DNA from: an uncultured Prevotella sp. | Lineage (GTDB): Bacteria > Bacteroidota > Bacteroidia > Bacteroidales > Bacteroidaceae | Direction of reading: 5' to 3' | Assembly: GCA_934183135.1 (NCBI GenBank) | Contig: CAKPRX010000008.1 | Span: forward strand, 1 to 43,646 | Length of the DNA stretch: 43,646 nucleotides | In this document: positions 1 through 8,552 of the stretch, piece by piece | Numbering within the stretch: position 1 is the first letter of the stretch | Layout: the number at the start of each line of letters is the position of its first letter | Program-made: the position numbers and the translations under genes | Notes under the pieces: generated by a model | Seen by the model: only the letters and a program-made list of their open reading frames with translations | The model's database searches: none | Told to the model about the DNA's origin: nothing

Positions 1-1053
1 GAGGTTGGCGTCGAGCGAGCGGGTGGCGGCAAAGGCGTTGCGCTCTATACAGGGTATCTGTACCAGGCCGCACACAGGGTCGCAGGTCATGCCCAGGTGG
101 TGTTCGAGCCCCATCTCGGCCGCATACTCTATCTGCGCGGGGCTGCCGCCGAAGAGCTGGCAGGCCGCAGCGCTGGCCATGGCGCAGGCCACGCCCACCT
201 CGCCCTGGCAGCCCACGTCGGCACCCGATATAGAGGCGTTCTGCTTGACCAGGTTGCCTATGAGGCCCGCCGTGGCCAGGGCGTGCAGGATGCGGCTGTC
301 AGAGAACTGGTGTCCGTGCGACAGGTGGTAGAGCACCGCCGGCACCACGCCGCAGGCCCCACAGGTGGGGGCTGTCACGATGGTGCCGCCCGAGGCGTTC
401 TCCTCGCTGGCCGCCAGGGCATAGGCATAGACCAGACCCCGCGTCTGCAGCGACTGCTTGTAGCCCGTGGCCTTGACATAGTAGGTGGCCGCCTTGCGGG
501 GCAGGTTGAGCGGGCCGGGCAGCACGCCCTCGTGGTTCAGGCCGCGCTCCACGCACTCCTGCATGGTCTGCCATACCTTCTGCAGGTAGGGCCAGATGTC
601 CTTGCCCTCGCACAGCTCGACATACTCCCAGTACGAGCGGCCGTGCTGCTCGCACCAGGCCTGTATCTCGGTGAGGGTGCCCATCTCGTACACCTCGGGC
701 GTGTCAAACATGTCGTCGGTCTTGCCCTCGGACAGGGCACCGCCGCCCACGCTGTACACCACCCACTCGTCCTGGCCGTCGGCGCAGAACTTCATGCCGT
801 TGGGGTGGTAGGGCAGGAATATCTTGGGCTCCCAGTGTATGTTGACCGGCGCTATGGCGCTCAGCACCTCGTCTATGGCTATGTCGGTCATGTGGCCCTT
901 GCCCGTGGCAGCCAGACTGCCGTAGAGGGTTACGTCGAAGAGGTGGGCGCCGGCGTGGCGCTGGGCATATATCTGTGCCGCGCGCTGCGGCCCCATGGTA
1001 TGGCTCGACGAGGGGCCTTTACCTATCTTGTATAGTTCTTTGAGCGATTTCAT
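1..1053 (-). CDS. sdaA: L-serine dehydratase (iron-sulfur type), C-terminus cut by window edge
   Basis: The frame is open from the ATG at 1053 to the window edge, 351 codons. It belongs to the single-chain, oxygen-sensitive [4Fe-4S] L-serine ammonia-lyases, which convert L-serine to pyruvate and ammonia in the cytoplasm. The N-terminus has the family motif GPSSSHTMGP at about residues 13-22, where the beta domain begins. The middle carries the alpha-domain stretch TAPTCGACGVVPAVLYH, and TCDPVCGLVQIPCIERN follows near the visible end; cysteines in these motifs bind the cluster in characterised members. The family is usually about 400 residues, so roughly 50 are missing beyond base 1. The feoAB gene ends only 22 bases upstream, so the two may be co-transcribed. 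The family is clear; the symbol is by analogy with the E. coli enzyme. Confidence 0.93.
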   Translation of the reverse strand, partial: MKSLKELYKIGKGPSSSHTMGPQRAAQIYAQRHAGAHLFDVTLYGSLAATGKGHMTDIAIDEVLSAIAPVNIHWEPKIFLPYHPNGMKFCADGQDEWVVYSVGGGALSEGKTDDMFDTPEVYEMGTLTEIQAWCEQHGRSYWEYVELCEGKDIWPYLQKVWQTMQECVERGLNHEGVLPGPLNLPRKAATYYVKATGYKQSLQTRGLVYAYALAASEENASGGTIVTAPTCGACGVVPAVLYHLSHGHQFSDSRILHALATAGLIGNLVKQNASISGADVGCQGEVGVACAMASAAACQLFGGSPAQIEYAAEMGLEHHLGMTCDPVCGLVQIPCIERNAFAATRSLDANL

Positions 1054-1075
1054 GTGTTTTGTATCTGTTAGAGCT

Positions 1076-3499
1076 TTATATTATGATGAGCGAGCCTATC
1101 TGGTATACCGCGGCCGACACGCACCAGGCCACCACCGTGGTGTAGGCCGCGGCGAAGAGTGCCCAGCGCCACGAGCCCGTCTCGGACTTGATGGCGGCTA
1201 TGGTGGCTATGCAGGGGAAGTAGAGCAGCACGAAGAGCAGGAAACAGTAGGCCGAGAGTGGGGTGACCCCGTCGGCGCTCATCAGGCGGTGCAGTACCTG
1301 GTACTTGTGCGTGTTGCCGTCGGCATCGTCGGCCATGTCCTCGCTGTTGGCATAGAGCACGCCCAGGGTCGAGGCCACTATCTCCTTGGCACCCACGCCG
1401 GCCACCAGGCCCACGTCCAGTTTCCAGTTAAATCCCTGGGGCGTAAACACGGGCTCTATGGTCTTGCCGATGCGCCCTATGTAGCTCTGCTCCTGTTGTT
1501 GCTGCTCGGTGAGCTGATCGTTGTGGGGAAAATAGCCCAGCGCCCAGACCACGATAGAGGCCACCAGGATGATGCCGCCCATCTTGCGCAGATACTGCTT
1601 GCCCTTCTCCCAGGTGTGGCGGCCTATGGCCTTCCATGTGGGGAAGCGGTAGGGCGGCAGCTCCATCACGAAGGGTGTGTCCTCGCCCTTGACCACGAAC
1701 CGGCAGAGCACCCGGCTGGCCACCACCGACATGGCTATGCCTATGAGATAGAGCGACAGCATGACGAGCGACTGGTAGCGCACGGCGAAGAAGGTGCCTG
1801 TAATCATAATATAAATAGGTAGGCGGGCCGAGCAGCTCATCATGGGCAGTATAAGCATGGTGACCAGGCGGCTGCGGCGGCTCTCTATGGTGCGGGTGGC
1901 CATCACGGCGGGCACGTTGCAGCCGAAACCCATGATGAGGGGTATGAACGACTTGCCGTGCAGCCCCATCTTGTGCATCAGCCGGTCCATGATAAAGGCG
2001 GCGCGAGCCATGTAGCCGCTGTCCTCCATATAGGATATGAAGAAGTAGAGTATCAGTATCTGTGGCAGGAACACGATGACGGACCCCACGCCGCCTATCA
2101 CACCGTCGGTCAGCATGTCCTTGAGCGGGCCGGCGGGCATGTGCCGGCCCACCATCTGCCCCAGCCAGTCTATGCCGCTCTCTATCCAGTCCATGGGCAC
2201 CTGGCCCAGCAGGAAGGTGGCGCTGAACATCACGAAGAGCAGCAGGATGAATATGGGGAAGCCCACGAAGCGGTTGGTGATGATGCTGTCTATCACGTGG
2301 GTTACCTGGTAGGTGTCCTTCTTGTGGCCCGGCATATAGCCGGCCTCCTGTAGCGCGCCGTTGATAAATCCGTACTTGGCGTCCATGATGGCCGTCTCGC
2401 TGTCGTCGCCCGTCTCTTCCCTGACGCGGGCGGCGGCCTCGTCGCGGTGGCGCAGTATCTCGTCGGCGTCGGGCAGGGTGCGTATGTACTTCTCTGCGTC
2501 CTTGTCGTTCTCTAACAGCTTGATGGCCAGGTATCGCGTCGAGTAGCGCTGTCGCAGGTTGGGGGTCTGCTTCAGGTGCTCCTGTATCTCCTCGATGCCA
2601 TGCTCTATCTCGTGTCCGTGGTTGATGTGTACGTGGCGGTAGTGGGGGTCGTCGCCCTCGTTGGCCTCATACATATTGATAATGGTGCGAAACAGCTGGT
2701 CTACGCCCCGGCCGGTGGTAAACACGGTGGGTATCATCGGCACGCCGAAGAGCCGGCCCAGGCGGTCGCAGTCTACCTGGTCGCCGCGGGCCTCGGTCTC
2801 GTCAAACATGTTGAGGGCGCACACCATGCGCACGTGCATGTCTATGAGCTGGGTTGTCAGGTACAGGTTGCGTTCCAGGTTGCTCGCGTCGATGACATTG
2901 ATGATTACGTCGGGTGTCTTGTCTATAATCTGCCGGCGCACGTAGAGCTCCTCGGGCGAGTAGGCCGAGAGCGAGTAGGTGCCCGGCAGGTCTACCAGGT
3001 GGAAGGTGTAACCCTCGAACTGGGCTATGCCCTCCTTGGCGTCGACGGTTACGCCGCTGTAGTTGCCTACGCGCTCGTGGGCACCCGAGGCAAAGTTGAA
3101 GAGCGACGTCTTTCCGCAGTTGGGGTTGCCCACCAGCGCCACGCTTATGTCGTGGCTCTTGCGGATGGCCGCGTCCTCGAGCTGCTGGTCTGTGGGGGTG
3201 TCGGGGCAGGTGGCCTGGGGCTCGGCCACCGTCTCGTCGGGGCACACCAGGGGCTGCCCGGCCTTGGCCACCTCATCGGGGGTAACCACCTCAATCATGT
3301 CGGCCTCGCTGTGGCGCAGCGACACCTCGTAGCCCATGATGCGGTATTTCACAGGGTCGTGCAGGGGCGCGTTGAGCAGCACCTCCACCTTCTTGCCCTT
3401 GATAAATCCCATCTCGACGATACGTTTGCGAAAACCGCCATGGCCCATCACCTTGACGATAACGCCCTTGTCGCCAGTCTTTAGTTCTGATAGCTTCAT
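1076..3499 (-). CDS. feoB: Fused ferrous iron transporter FeoA-FeoB
   Basis: This 807-residue protein takes up Fe2+ across the inner membrane. Residues 1-75 form a FeoA-type SH3-like domain, which in most bacteria is a separate small protein. A G domain follows with the G1 motif GNPNCGKTS (about 124-132), a DLPGTYSLS switch II/G3 motif and an NMFDE motif in the G4 position. From about residue 400 the protein is the polytopic transport region with two Gate-type repeats; GFGCNVPAVMATRTIES is the characteristic conserved stretch. The fusion is common in Bacteroidota. A promoter-like pair lies just upstream (3534-3564). No Fur box was identified. The gene ends 22 bases before the serine dehydratase start. 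Confidence 0.97.
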   Translation of the reverse strand: MKLSELKTGDKGVIVKVMGHGGFRKRIVEMGFIKGKKVEVLLNAPLHDPVKYRIMGYEVSLRHSEADMIEVVTPDEVAKAGQPLVCPDETVAEPQATCPDTPTDQQLEDAAIRKSHDISVALVGNPNCGKTSLFNFASGAHERVGNYSGVTVDAKEGIAQFEGYTFHLVDLPGTYSLSAYSPEELYVRRQIIDKTPDVIINVIDASNLERNLYLTTQLIDMHVRMVCALNMFDETEARGDQVDCDRLGRLFGVPMIPTVFTTGRGVDQLFRTIINMYEANEGDDPHYRHVHINHGHEIEHGIEEIQEHLKQTPNLRQRYSTRYLAIKLLENDKDAEKYIRTLPDADEILRHRDEAAARVREETGDDSETAIMDAKYGFINGALQEAGYMPGHKKDTYQVTHVIDSIITNRFVGFPIFILLLFVMFSATFLLGQVPMDWIESGIDWLGQMVGRHMPAGPLKDMLTDGVIGGVGSVIVFLPQILILYFFISYMEDSGYMARAAFIMDRLMHKMGLHGKSFIPLIMGFGCNVPAVMATRTIESRRSRLVTMLILPMMSCSARLPIYIMITGTFFAVRYQSLVMLSLYLIGIAMSVVASRVLCRFVVKGEDTPFVMELPPYRFPTWKAIGRHTWEKGKQYLRKMGGIILVASIVVWALGYFPHNDQLTEQQQQEQSYIGRIGKTIEPVFTPQGFNWKLDVGLVAGVGAKEIVASTLGVLYANSEDMADDADGNTHKYQVLHRLMSADGVTPLSAYCFLLFVLLYFPCIATIAAIKSETGSWRWALFAAAYTTVVAWCVSAAVYQIGSLIII

Positions 3500-3533
3500 G
3501 AATTACTTGTCTTTCCTTATGATTATTCGAGTG

Positions 3534-3564
3534 CAAAGTTAGCGCAAACTGCACAAAGCGCAAA
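3534..3564 (-). promoter_or_regulatory. Bacteroidota-type promoter for feoAB
   Basis: On the minus strand TTTG (3564-3561) is followed after 19 bases by TAACTTTG (3541-3534). This matches the TTTG-N19-21-TAnnTTTG consensus of the Bacteroides housekeeping sigma factor. It lies 35 bases before the feoAB ATG. Confidence 0.75.
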
Positions 3565-3844
3565 GCCCAAGCCCCAGTATTTTACCATTCCGTGTCGCGA
3601 GCGCGCAAAATACCTATAAATAGGGATAGGGTAGTGGTCTTTAGCGGCCTAAGGGGCGTTAATAGCGGGCTGGTGGCCGTCATTGGCGCCACGGTAGGGA
3701 TTGCTGGCAGTTTGGTGGGTGCTGTAGTTGTCGTTTTTGGTGAGCGTGTGTCAATGCTGGGGGCTTTGTAACGGTCGGAGAGGGTGTTCTGCCTTGGCTG
3801 TGCCTTTCGGGCTGCTGGCTCATCCTTGTCTTTGTTCCGGGGGG

Positions 3845-3908
3845 GTGCAAGCCGGGTGGCATGAGCTTGCTCTGATGGTTGAGGTACCGCTTATTTTATA
3901 TAAAAATG
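3845..3908. repeat. Dispersed 64-bp intergenic repeat, divergent copy
   Basis: This copy begins GTGCAAGCC, has the shared core GCATGAGCTTGCTC, and ends TTATTTTATATAAAAATG. Better-preserved copies lie at 23386-23513 (two in tandem) and 33142-33238. The core GAGCTTGCTC can fold into a small hairpin. Confidence 0.7.
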
Positions 3909-3920
3909 GGGTTCCGGGGG

Positions 3921-3950
3921 CACAAAAAGCCGTAAAAACGGCTTTTTGTG
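3921..3950. terminator. Perfect 13-bp hairpin with U-tract inside its arm
   Basis: Arms CACAAAAAGCCGT (3921-3933) and ACGGCTTTTTGTG (3938-3950) flank the loop AAAA. The stem carries T5 on either strand, so it could end transcription in both directions. It lies just before the promoter of the 4246 gene and may insulate it. Confidence 0.65.
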
Positions 3951-4000
3951 TTAACAAAAAAAAAAAATAACAATAAAGATTAACGTAAGGGTAATTTTTG

Positions 4001-4008
4001 TATCTTTG
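4001..4008 (+). promoter_or_regulatory. -7 promoter element of the long-leader transcript
   Basis: TATCTTTG matches the Bacteroidota -7 element TAnnTTTG. No clear -33 TTTG is seen at the usual spacing. Initiation here would give a 5' leader of about 230 bases before the ATG at 4246. Confidence 0.65.
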
Positions 4009-4245
4009 CCCATTATCAGACGAGCGATGGTAACAGCCTCTGTCCGTCTGGTCAACCTACTGATAATAAAGGACGTGCCCACCCGCAGTCTGCCCGTTTC
4101 ACTTCGCCGCCGTATGGCCACCCCGTAAGATCGTGTAGATGGCGTGGGACTCCTCCGCCGACTTGTTGTCAGGCAAAGGGATATCAATAACTTAAAACAT
4201 TGTCACTCGGCCATAGGGGAGTAGGCCACAAACTAATTTATCAAC
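4009..4245 (+). ncRNA. Long, probably structured 5' leader of the 1,331-residue surface protein
   Basis: About 235 bases separate the -7 element from the ATG. They contain ATTATCAG (4012-4019) pairing with CTGATAAT (4060-4067). Nested inside, CAGACG (4017-4022) can pair with CGTCTG (4045-4050). The two helices share bases 4017-4019, so they exclude each other, as in a switch. Downstream, CCCAC (4078-4082) can pair with GTGGG (4144-4148), enclosing a GC-rich segment. GGCC occurs at 4209-4212 and again at 4223-4226, and these two copies could also pair. I do not recognise it as a named riboswitch. Leader status is inferred from length, base composition and pairing; no expression evidence is available. 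Confidence 0.5.
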
Positions 4246-7200
4246 ATGAAAAATCATTTTTTACACAAGTTCCTCGCCCTGCTGCTTATAGCATTGGGCA
4301 CAGCCGCAGGCGCTTTTGCCCAGAATGTGGCTAAGATTGGCACCACAGAGTATGCCACCCTGCAAGAGGCGTTTGATGCAGCGGCGGATGGAAAAACAAT
4401 AGAAGTTCTGTCTGATATAACCGATTTTGGTGCAATCAGCTTTAGTGGCAAGCAAATAACATTAAAGTTAGGTGGAAAAGTAGTAAAAGGAACGAGTATT
4501 ACAGTGGGACAGAGAGCAACGCTGAATATAGGATCGAGTCTTAAGGATCCCGCATTTAATGAGAACGATTACACTGTAACGTTTAATTATAAAAACTCAT
4601 ATTCTGGCTTACTCAAGCTAAAGAAAAGCATCAATGCTGTTGATGGAGGCACGGTTATATTGAAAAATGCGCAAGTAGAGTCAGAAGATGTTGCTTTCTT
4701 TGCTGTTGGTGACCAAACTGGTGCAACCAGTGTTGCCTCGGCAGTTAAAATCTGGGGTGGCTACGTAAAGGCTCAGGAGTTTTGCGTGTCGCCTCAAGGA
4801 CTTGGTGCCACTGTAGAGGTCTGTAATAAACCTGTGTTGGAATCATTGGATAATGCGGTGATAGCAGGTAATGGTACAGATACCGAAGAAAAAAGACTTG
4901 GAGGCACTACTATTAACATTAAGGGTGGTGTGCTTTTAGGCAGAATCCAGTCTGGTGGTTATGCCGCTTGTGGTGTGTATCATCCTAATAGCGGAACCTT
5001 GAATATTAGTGGTGGCAAGATTATAGCTGTTAATGGCGCTGGTATTGTGATGCGTGGCGGGACTCTGAATCTCACGAGCGGCTCTATTACTGCAACTGCT
5101 TTAGGCGATGCTGGATTTGTTGGTAAAGTCGGCGATTCGCGTGTAGTAGTAGGTACAAGTGGTATTGTATTTGACCGTGATTGTAATTATCCTCAGGTAG
5201 AGACTACTTCCATCAATATAGATGGCTCTTCTGTCACGGTATCAGGAGTGGCTTCAGCTCTGCAAGTATTAAACACTGACAATAAAGATATATCGGGCAA
5301 GGTGTCTGTGAAGTCTGGCACTTTCTCATCGGATGTTACTCCGTATTTGGCAGCTGGCAGTGAAATCTACCAGCATGATGGGGTATACTCAGCAGGCAAT
5401 TTCGTAGCCCAGGTAGGTGATGCGAAATATACGAGTGCACAAACAGCAATACAAAAAGGATATGGCAAGACAGTAGTGCTATTAAAAGATTGCGCAATGG
5501 GTGATAATCAGCAGAGCGTATCTAATGGGAAAATAATCCTTGACCTTAATGGTAAAACTTTGACAGGTGGAGGTTTCAATATATCTGGTAACGGAGATCT
5601 TACTATTAAAGATAGTTCTGACAAAGATGGAAAAGGAACTGGCTGCTTGTTGACAACGGCAACAGCTACAGATAATACGGCAACAGCTACAGATAATAAT
5701 AATATATTTGGACTGGGTATTGTCGTAAGATATGGGGGCAAATGTACCCTTGAAAGTGGAACTATAAAGAATGGTACTATAAAAGCTTCAGGGAAGAAGG
5801 AAGTCAATGTGAACAAAAATGTGGTGTTCCAGGTTCAAGGACGCGCCAGTAGCTCTGAGACGACATTGAATATTATTGGCGGTAAAATAGAAACAGAGGG
5901 TACTCCAATCTCTGTCATCGACAAGGGCGCTACCGTTAACATGACTGGTGGTAGCCTGGCATCTTCTGGTCTGGCCTGCATTGCAGGCAGCGGCAAAGAG
6001 AATTTAGGCGGCACCACTATCAATATCAGTGGCGGTACGCTTACGGCTACTGCTGCCGATGAGGCTTCGGCAGCCTGTGGTATCTATCATCCGCAGGAGG
6101 GTACTCTCAACATTACCGGCGGTACTATCAATGTTACCGACGGCGTGGGTGTGCTGATGCGTGGCGGCAAGATGAGCATGACCGGTGGTGAGGTCAATGC
6201 CACAGGCGATGCCTCGAAGACTGGCACTGTGGGCGACTCGCGCCAGGTGGTTTCTACCAGTGGTGTGATATTCGACCGCGACAGTAACTACCCCGCTGTG
6301 GCTACAGCCGAGGTGTATATAGATAAGGAGGCTAAGGTGAGCGGTGCCAAGGCAGCCGTAGAACTGATTAACGAGAACAATGTGGCTGATGCTAAGGCTG
6401 CCTTTAAGCTGAAAGGTGGAACCTACAGCAGCGATGTGACCGCCCTCTTGGACGAAAACTCGATAACTACGAAGAACGAGGCCGACGGCACTTATTCTAT
6501 TACCAACTACTGTGCCAAGGTGGGTGACCAGAAGTACTTCACACTGAAGGAGGCCTTCGAAGCTGCCACTGACGGACAGACAGTTACCGTTATCAACGAT
6601 ACTGAACTGGGCAAGAACGGTGTAGAGGTCGCCGAAGACAAGGCCCTAACCCTGGATCTCAACGGATGCAGCGTCAAGGCTGCCAACCAGGGTGGTGAGA
6701 ATTTCTTGGTCTATGGCAAACTCACTCTGCAAGACTCTAAGGAGGGCAGTACGGCCAAGATATATAGTGAGTCACCATACGTGGGCACGAATAAATATGA
6801 TAATCCTGTGCTTCAAGTACTGGATGGTGGTGAGTTCGTGATGAACAGCGGCTATATTAAGACTGTTTGCGATGATGCAGTTAATAAAGGCAACTTCGCA
6901 GTAGGTCTGTGGGATGCCAGCAAGGCCACCATCAATGGTGGCACCATCGAGGCTGGCTGGTATGCAGTCTCTGGTAATGGAAATGAAACAAAATCGACCT
7001 CTATCACCATCAATGGCGGTACACTTATCTCTACTGCCGACTATGCCATCTACCATCCTCAGGCTGGTAAGCTCACTATCAACAATGGTGTCATCTATGG
7101 TGAGGCCGGAGCCGTGGCTATGAAGAGAGGTGAGCTGGAAGTGACGGGCGGAACCCTCACCAGCAAGGGTAAGGGCGATACTGGAACCTGGGGCGATGGC

Positions 7201-8241
7201 ACGGGCAATTTGGCTAACGCAGCCCTCAACTTCTGCAAGCTGTATGGTAATGTGAAAGCCACAATCAAGGGCGGTACTATCACGGCCCAGGGCAATGCCG
7301 TAGTGGTAGATGCCCAGCCCGTAGAGGGTAAGACTGCCGACATAGCCATCTCTGGTGGTACCTACAGCAGCGACGTATCGGCCTACTGTGTCAATGGCTT
7401 CACCGCTACGCCCAACACCGACGGTACCTATGGCATCACCGAGGTAGGCGACGCTATGCTGGTCTACGATAAGGGCTATACCGATGTAAAGGCAGGCAAT
7501 GATGTCGAAATAGATATGGACAATATCTCTAAGGTGATTATCAAGGCCGAGGTGGCTGATGTGAATGTAACGCTGAAGAAAGCCTTCGCTTATACAGGTT
7601 GGAACTCTATTTGGCTGCCGTTCGATGTTACTCTTACTGCCGATATGCTGGCCAGCTTCAAGTTTGCCAAGCTCTACAACCTGGGCCTCGATGACAATGA
7701 GAACGCCACGCTGCTCTTCAAGAACCTCAAAGCGGGGGACAAACTGAAAGCCAACTTCCCCTGTCTTATCCAGCCTGCCACCACGGGCGAGCAGACACTG
7801 GCCTTAGGCAAGGTCAACTTTGTTAAACCCGTCGATGGAGCTATGATAGACTGCTCAAGCACCGAGGAGTTATATACTTTCTACGCTGCCACAGAGAATA
7901 CCTATACAGCTGCCAAGAATGGCTACTACATAAGCTCTGAGACAAGCAGTTTCGTGTACAATACCAATAAGGAGGCTTATATACAGCCTTTCAAATATTA
8001 TATAACGATTCAGAACAGGGACAACAATAGCTATATTCTGCCTTCTCAGCCATCGGCACAGAAGGTGAGCTACCGTGTCATCGATGAAGGCGAGGCAACG
8101 GGTATCACCGACATCGATGCCGATGCCAAGACGGTCAATGCCAAGGTATATAACCTCCAGGGTGTACAGGTAGGTACCTCTACCGAGGGACTGCCTAAGG
8201 GCATCTATATCCAGAACGGACGCAAGATAATGGTAAAATAA
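4246..8241 (+). CDS. Large secreted surface protein with beta-helix-like repeats and T9SS-type C-terminal sorting domain
   Basis: The product has 1,331 residues. Residues 1-25 form a Sec signal peptide ending AGAFAQ. Then come three related blocks, each starting with a motif like VAKIGTTEYATLQEAFDAA and continuing with many short turns such as GGTTINIKGG and GGTLNLTSGS, as in right-handed beta-helix (pectate-lyase-like) proteins. Blocks 1 and 2 share VGDSR.VV..SG..FDRD.NYP; blocks 2 and 3 share KGGTYSSDV/SGGTYSSDV. Near residue 1115 a different segment begins (AYTGWNSIWLPFDVTL). The last 30 residues, with VYNLQGVQV and KGIYIQNGRKIMVK, look like a type IX secretion sorting signal. No catalytic motif was seen. 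Adhesin or surface-layer function is inference. A 21-bp unit is repeated in tandem at 5656-5697. The gene follows a long structured leader. Confidence 0.9.
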   Translation: MKNHFLHKFLALLLIALGTAAGAFAQNVAKIGTTEYATLQEAFDAAADGKTIEVLSDITDFGAISFSGKQITLKLGGKVVKGTSITVGQRATLNIGSSLKDPAFNENDYTVTFNYKNSYSGLLKLKKSINAVDGGTVILKNAQVESEDVAFFAVGDQTGATSVASAVKIWGGYVKAQEFCVSPQGLGATVEVCNKPVLESLDNAVIAGNGTDTEEKRLGGTTINIKGGVLLGRIQSGGYAACGVYHPNSGTLNISGGKIIAVNGAGIVMRGGTLNLTSGSITATALGDAGFVGKVGDSRVVVGTSGIVFDRDCNYPQVETTSINIDGSSVTVSGVASALQVLNTDNKDISGKVSVKSGTFSSDVTPYLAAGSEIYQHDGVYSAGNFVAQVGDAKYTSAQTAIQKGYGKTVVLLKDCAMGDNQQSVSNGKIILDLNGKTLTGGGFNISGNGDLTIKDSSDKDGKGTGCLLTTATATDNTATATDNNNIFGLGIVVRYGGKCTLESGTIKNGTIKASGKKEVNVNKNVVFQVQGRASSSETTLNIIGGKIETEGTPISVIDKGATVNMTGGSLASSGLACIAGSGKENLGGTTINISGGTLTATAADEASAACGIYHPQEGTLNITGGTINVTDGVGVLMRGGKMSMTGGEVNATGDASKTGTVGDSRQVVSTSGVIFDRDSNYPAVATAEVYIDKEAKVSGAKAAVELINENNVADAKAAFKLKGGTYSSDVTALLDENSITTKNEADGTYSITNYCAKVGDQKYFTLKEAFEAATDGQTVTVINDTELGKNGVEVAEDKALTLDLNGCSVKAANQGGENFLVYGKLTLQDSKEGSTAKIYSESPYVGTNKYDNPVLQVLDGGEFVMNSGYIKTVCDDAVNKGNFAVGLWDASKATINGGTIEAGWYAVSGNGNETKSTSITINGGTLISTADYAIYHPQAGKLTINNGVIYGEAGAVAMKRGELEVTGGTLTSKGKGDTGTWGDGTGNLANAALNFCKLYGNVKATIKGGTITAQGNAVVVDAQPVEGKTADIAISGGTYSSDVSAYCVNGFTATPNTDGTYGITEVGDAMLVYDKGYTDVKAGNDVEIDMDNISKVIIKAEVADVNVTLKKAFAYTGWNSIWLPFDVTLTADMLASFKFAKLYNLGLDDNENATLLFKNLKAGDKLKANFPCLIQPATTGEQTLALGKVNFVKPVDGAMIDCSSTEELYTFYAATENTYTAAKNGYYISSETSSFVYNTNKEAYIQPFKYYITIQNRDNNSYILPSQPSAQKVSYRVIDEGEATGITDIDADAKTVNAKVYNLQGVQVGTSTEGLPKGIYIQNGRKIMVK
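5656..5697 (+). repeat. Two tandem copies of a 21-bp unit inside the surface-protein gene
   Basis: Bases 5656-5676 and 5677-5697 are identical (each starts ACGGCAACAGC and ends CAGATAAT), adding seven residues per copy without changing the frame. Copy number could vary by slippage. Confidence 0.85.
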
Positions 8242-8243
8242 TA

Positions 8244-8417
8244 ATGACAAGAATGAAAGAAACTAAGAAAAATTACGAGAAGCCAACATCAGATGTTATC
8301 GCGCTGGGCGACAATCTTATGAATTATACCAGTATCCCTGGCGGTGGTACTGTGGACAAGCCAGGCCCTCTGGGCGCTCCCCGTTACGATGAGGACGATG
8401 CCAACTGGGACGAGTAG
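8244..8417 (+). CDS. Small 57-residue protein downstream of the surface protein
   Basis: The frame starts two bases after the preceding stop (ATG 8244; a second in-frame ATG at 8253) and ends at TAG 8415-8417, before a strong terminator. The N-terminal half is basic, beginning MTRMKETKKNYEKPTSDV. The middle has YTSIPGGGTVDKPGPLG, and the end is acidic (RYDEDDANWDE). There is no signal peptide or membrane segment. Small proteins with a YEKPxxxVI-like start occur beside secreted proteins in Bacteroidales, from general memory. The leader-like N-terminus with a glycine-rich middle recalls peptide precursors, but no processing genes are nearby. Function is unknown. Shared transcription with the 4246 gene is very likely. 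Confidence 0.7.
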   Translation: MTRMKETKKNYEKPTSDVIALGDNLMNYTSIPGGGTVDKPGPLGAPRYDEDDANWDE

Positions 8418-8433
8418 ATTCTGGTAGCGTAAC

Positions 8434-8489
8434 AAAAAAATCAAGCCTATGCTGGAGGGTAATCCTCTTGTCATAGGCTTGACTTTTTT
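8434..8489 (+). terminator. Rho-independent terminator after the small peptide gene
   Basis: TCAAGCCTATG (8441-8451) pairs with CATAGGCTTGA (8472-8482). T6 follows, and an A-run precedes the stem. It ends the 4246-8417 unit and could also serve the minus-strand fic remnant. Confidence 0.85.
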
Positions 8490-8552
8490 ATGTCCTCATG
8501 TCATCGGGGTAAGTGATGACGGGCACATCCCAGCGTACGGGCAGCAGGCTGC

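Larger units (their letters stand above)
3500..4000. other. Gene-free interval between feoAB and the 4 kb leader
   Basis: No convincing gene is seen in these 500 bases. Apart from the feoAB promoter, one copy of the 64-bp dispersed repeat (3845-3908) and the hairpin at 3921-3950, nothing was recognised between about 3565 and 3844. Short open frames here lack coding character. Confidence 0.6.

Noticed and set aside
97..1035. Long plus-strand frame of 312 codons
   Set aside because: It lies antisense to the clear L-serine dehydratase and has the His/Leu/Val/Gly-rich composition of a shadow frame in GC-rich coding DNA.
3951..4187. Minus-strand frame of 78 codons
   Set aside because: It covers the promoter and structured leader of the 4246 gene and has no recognisable protein character.
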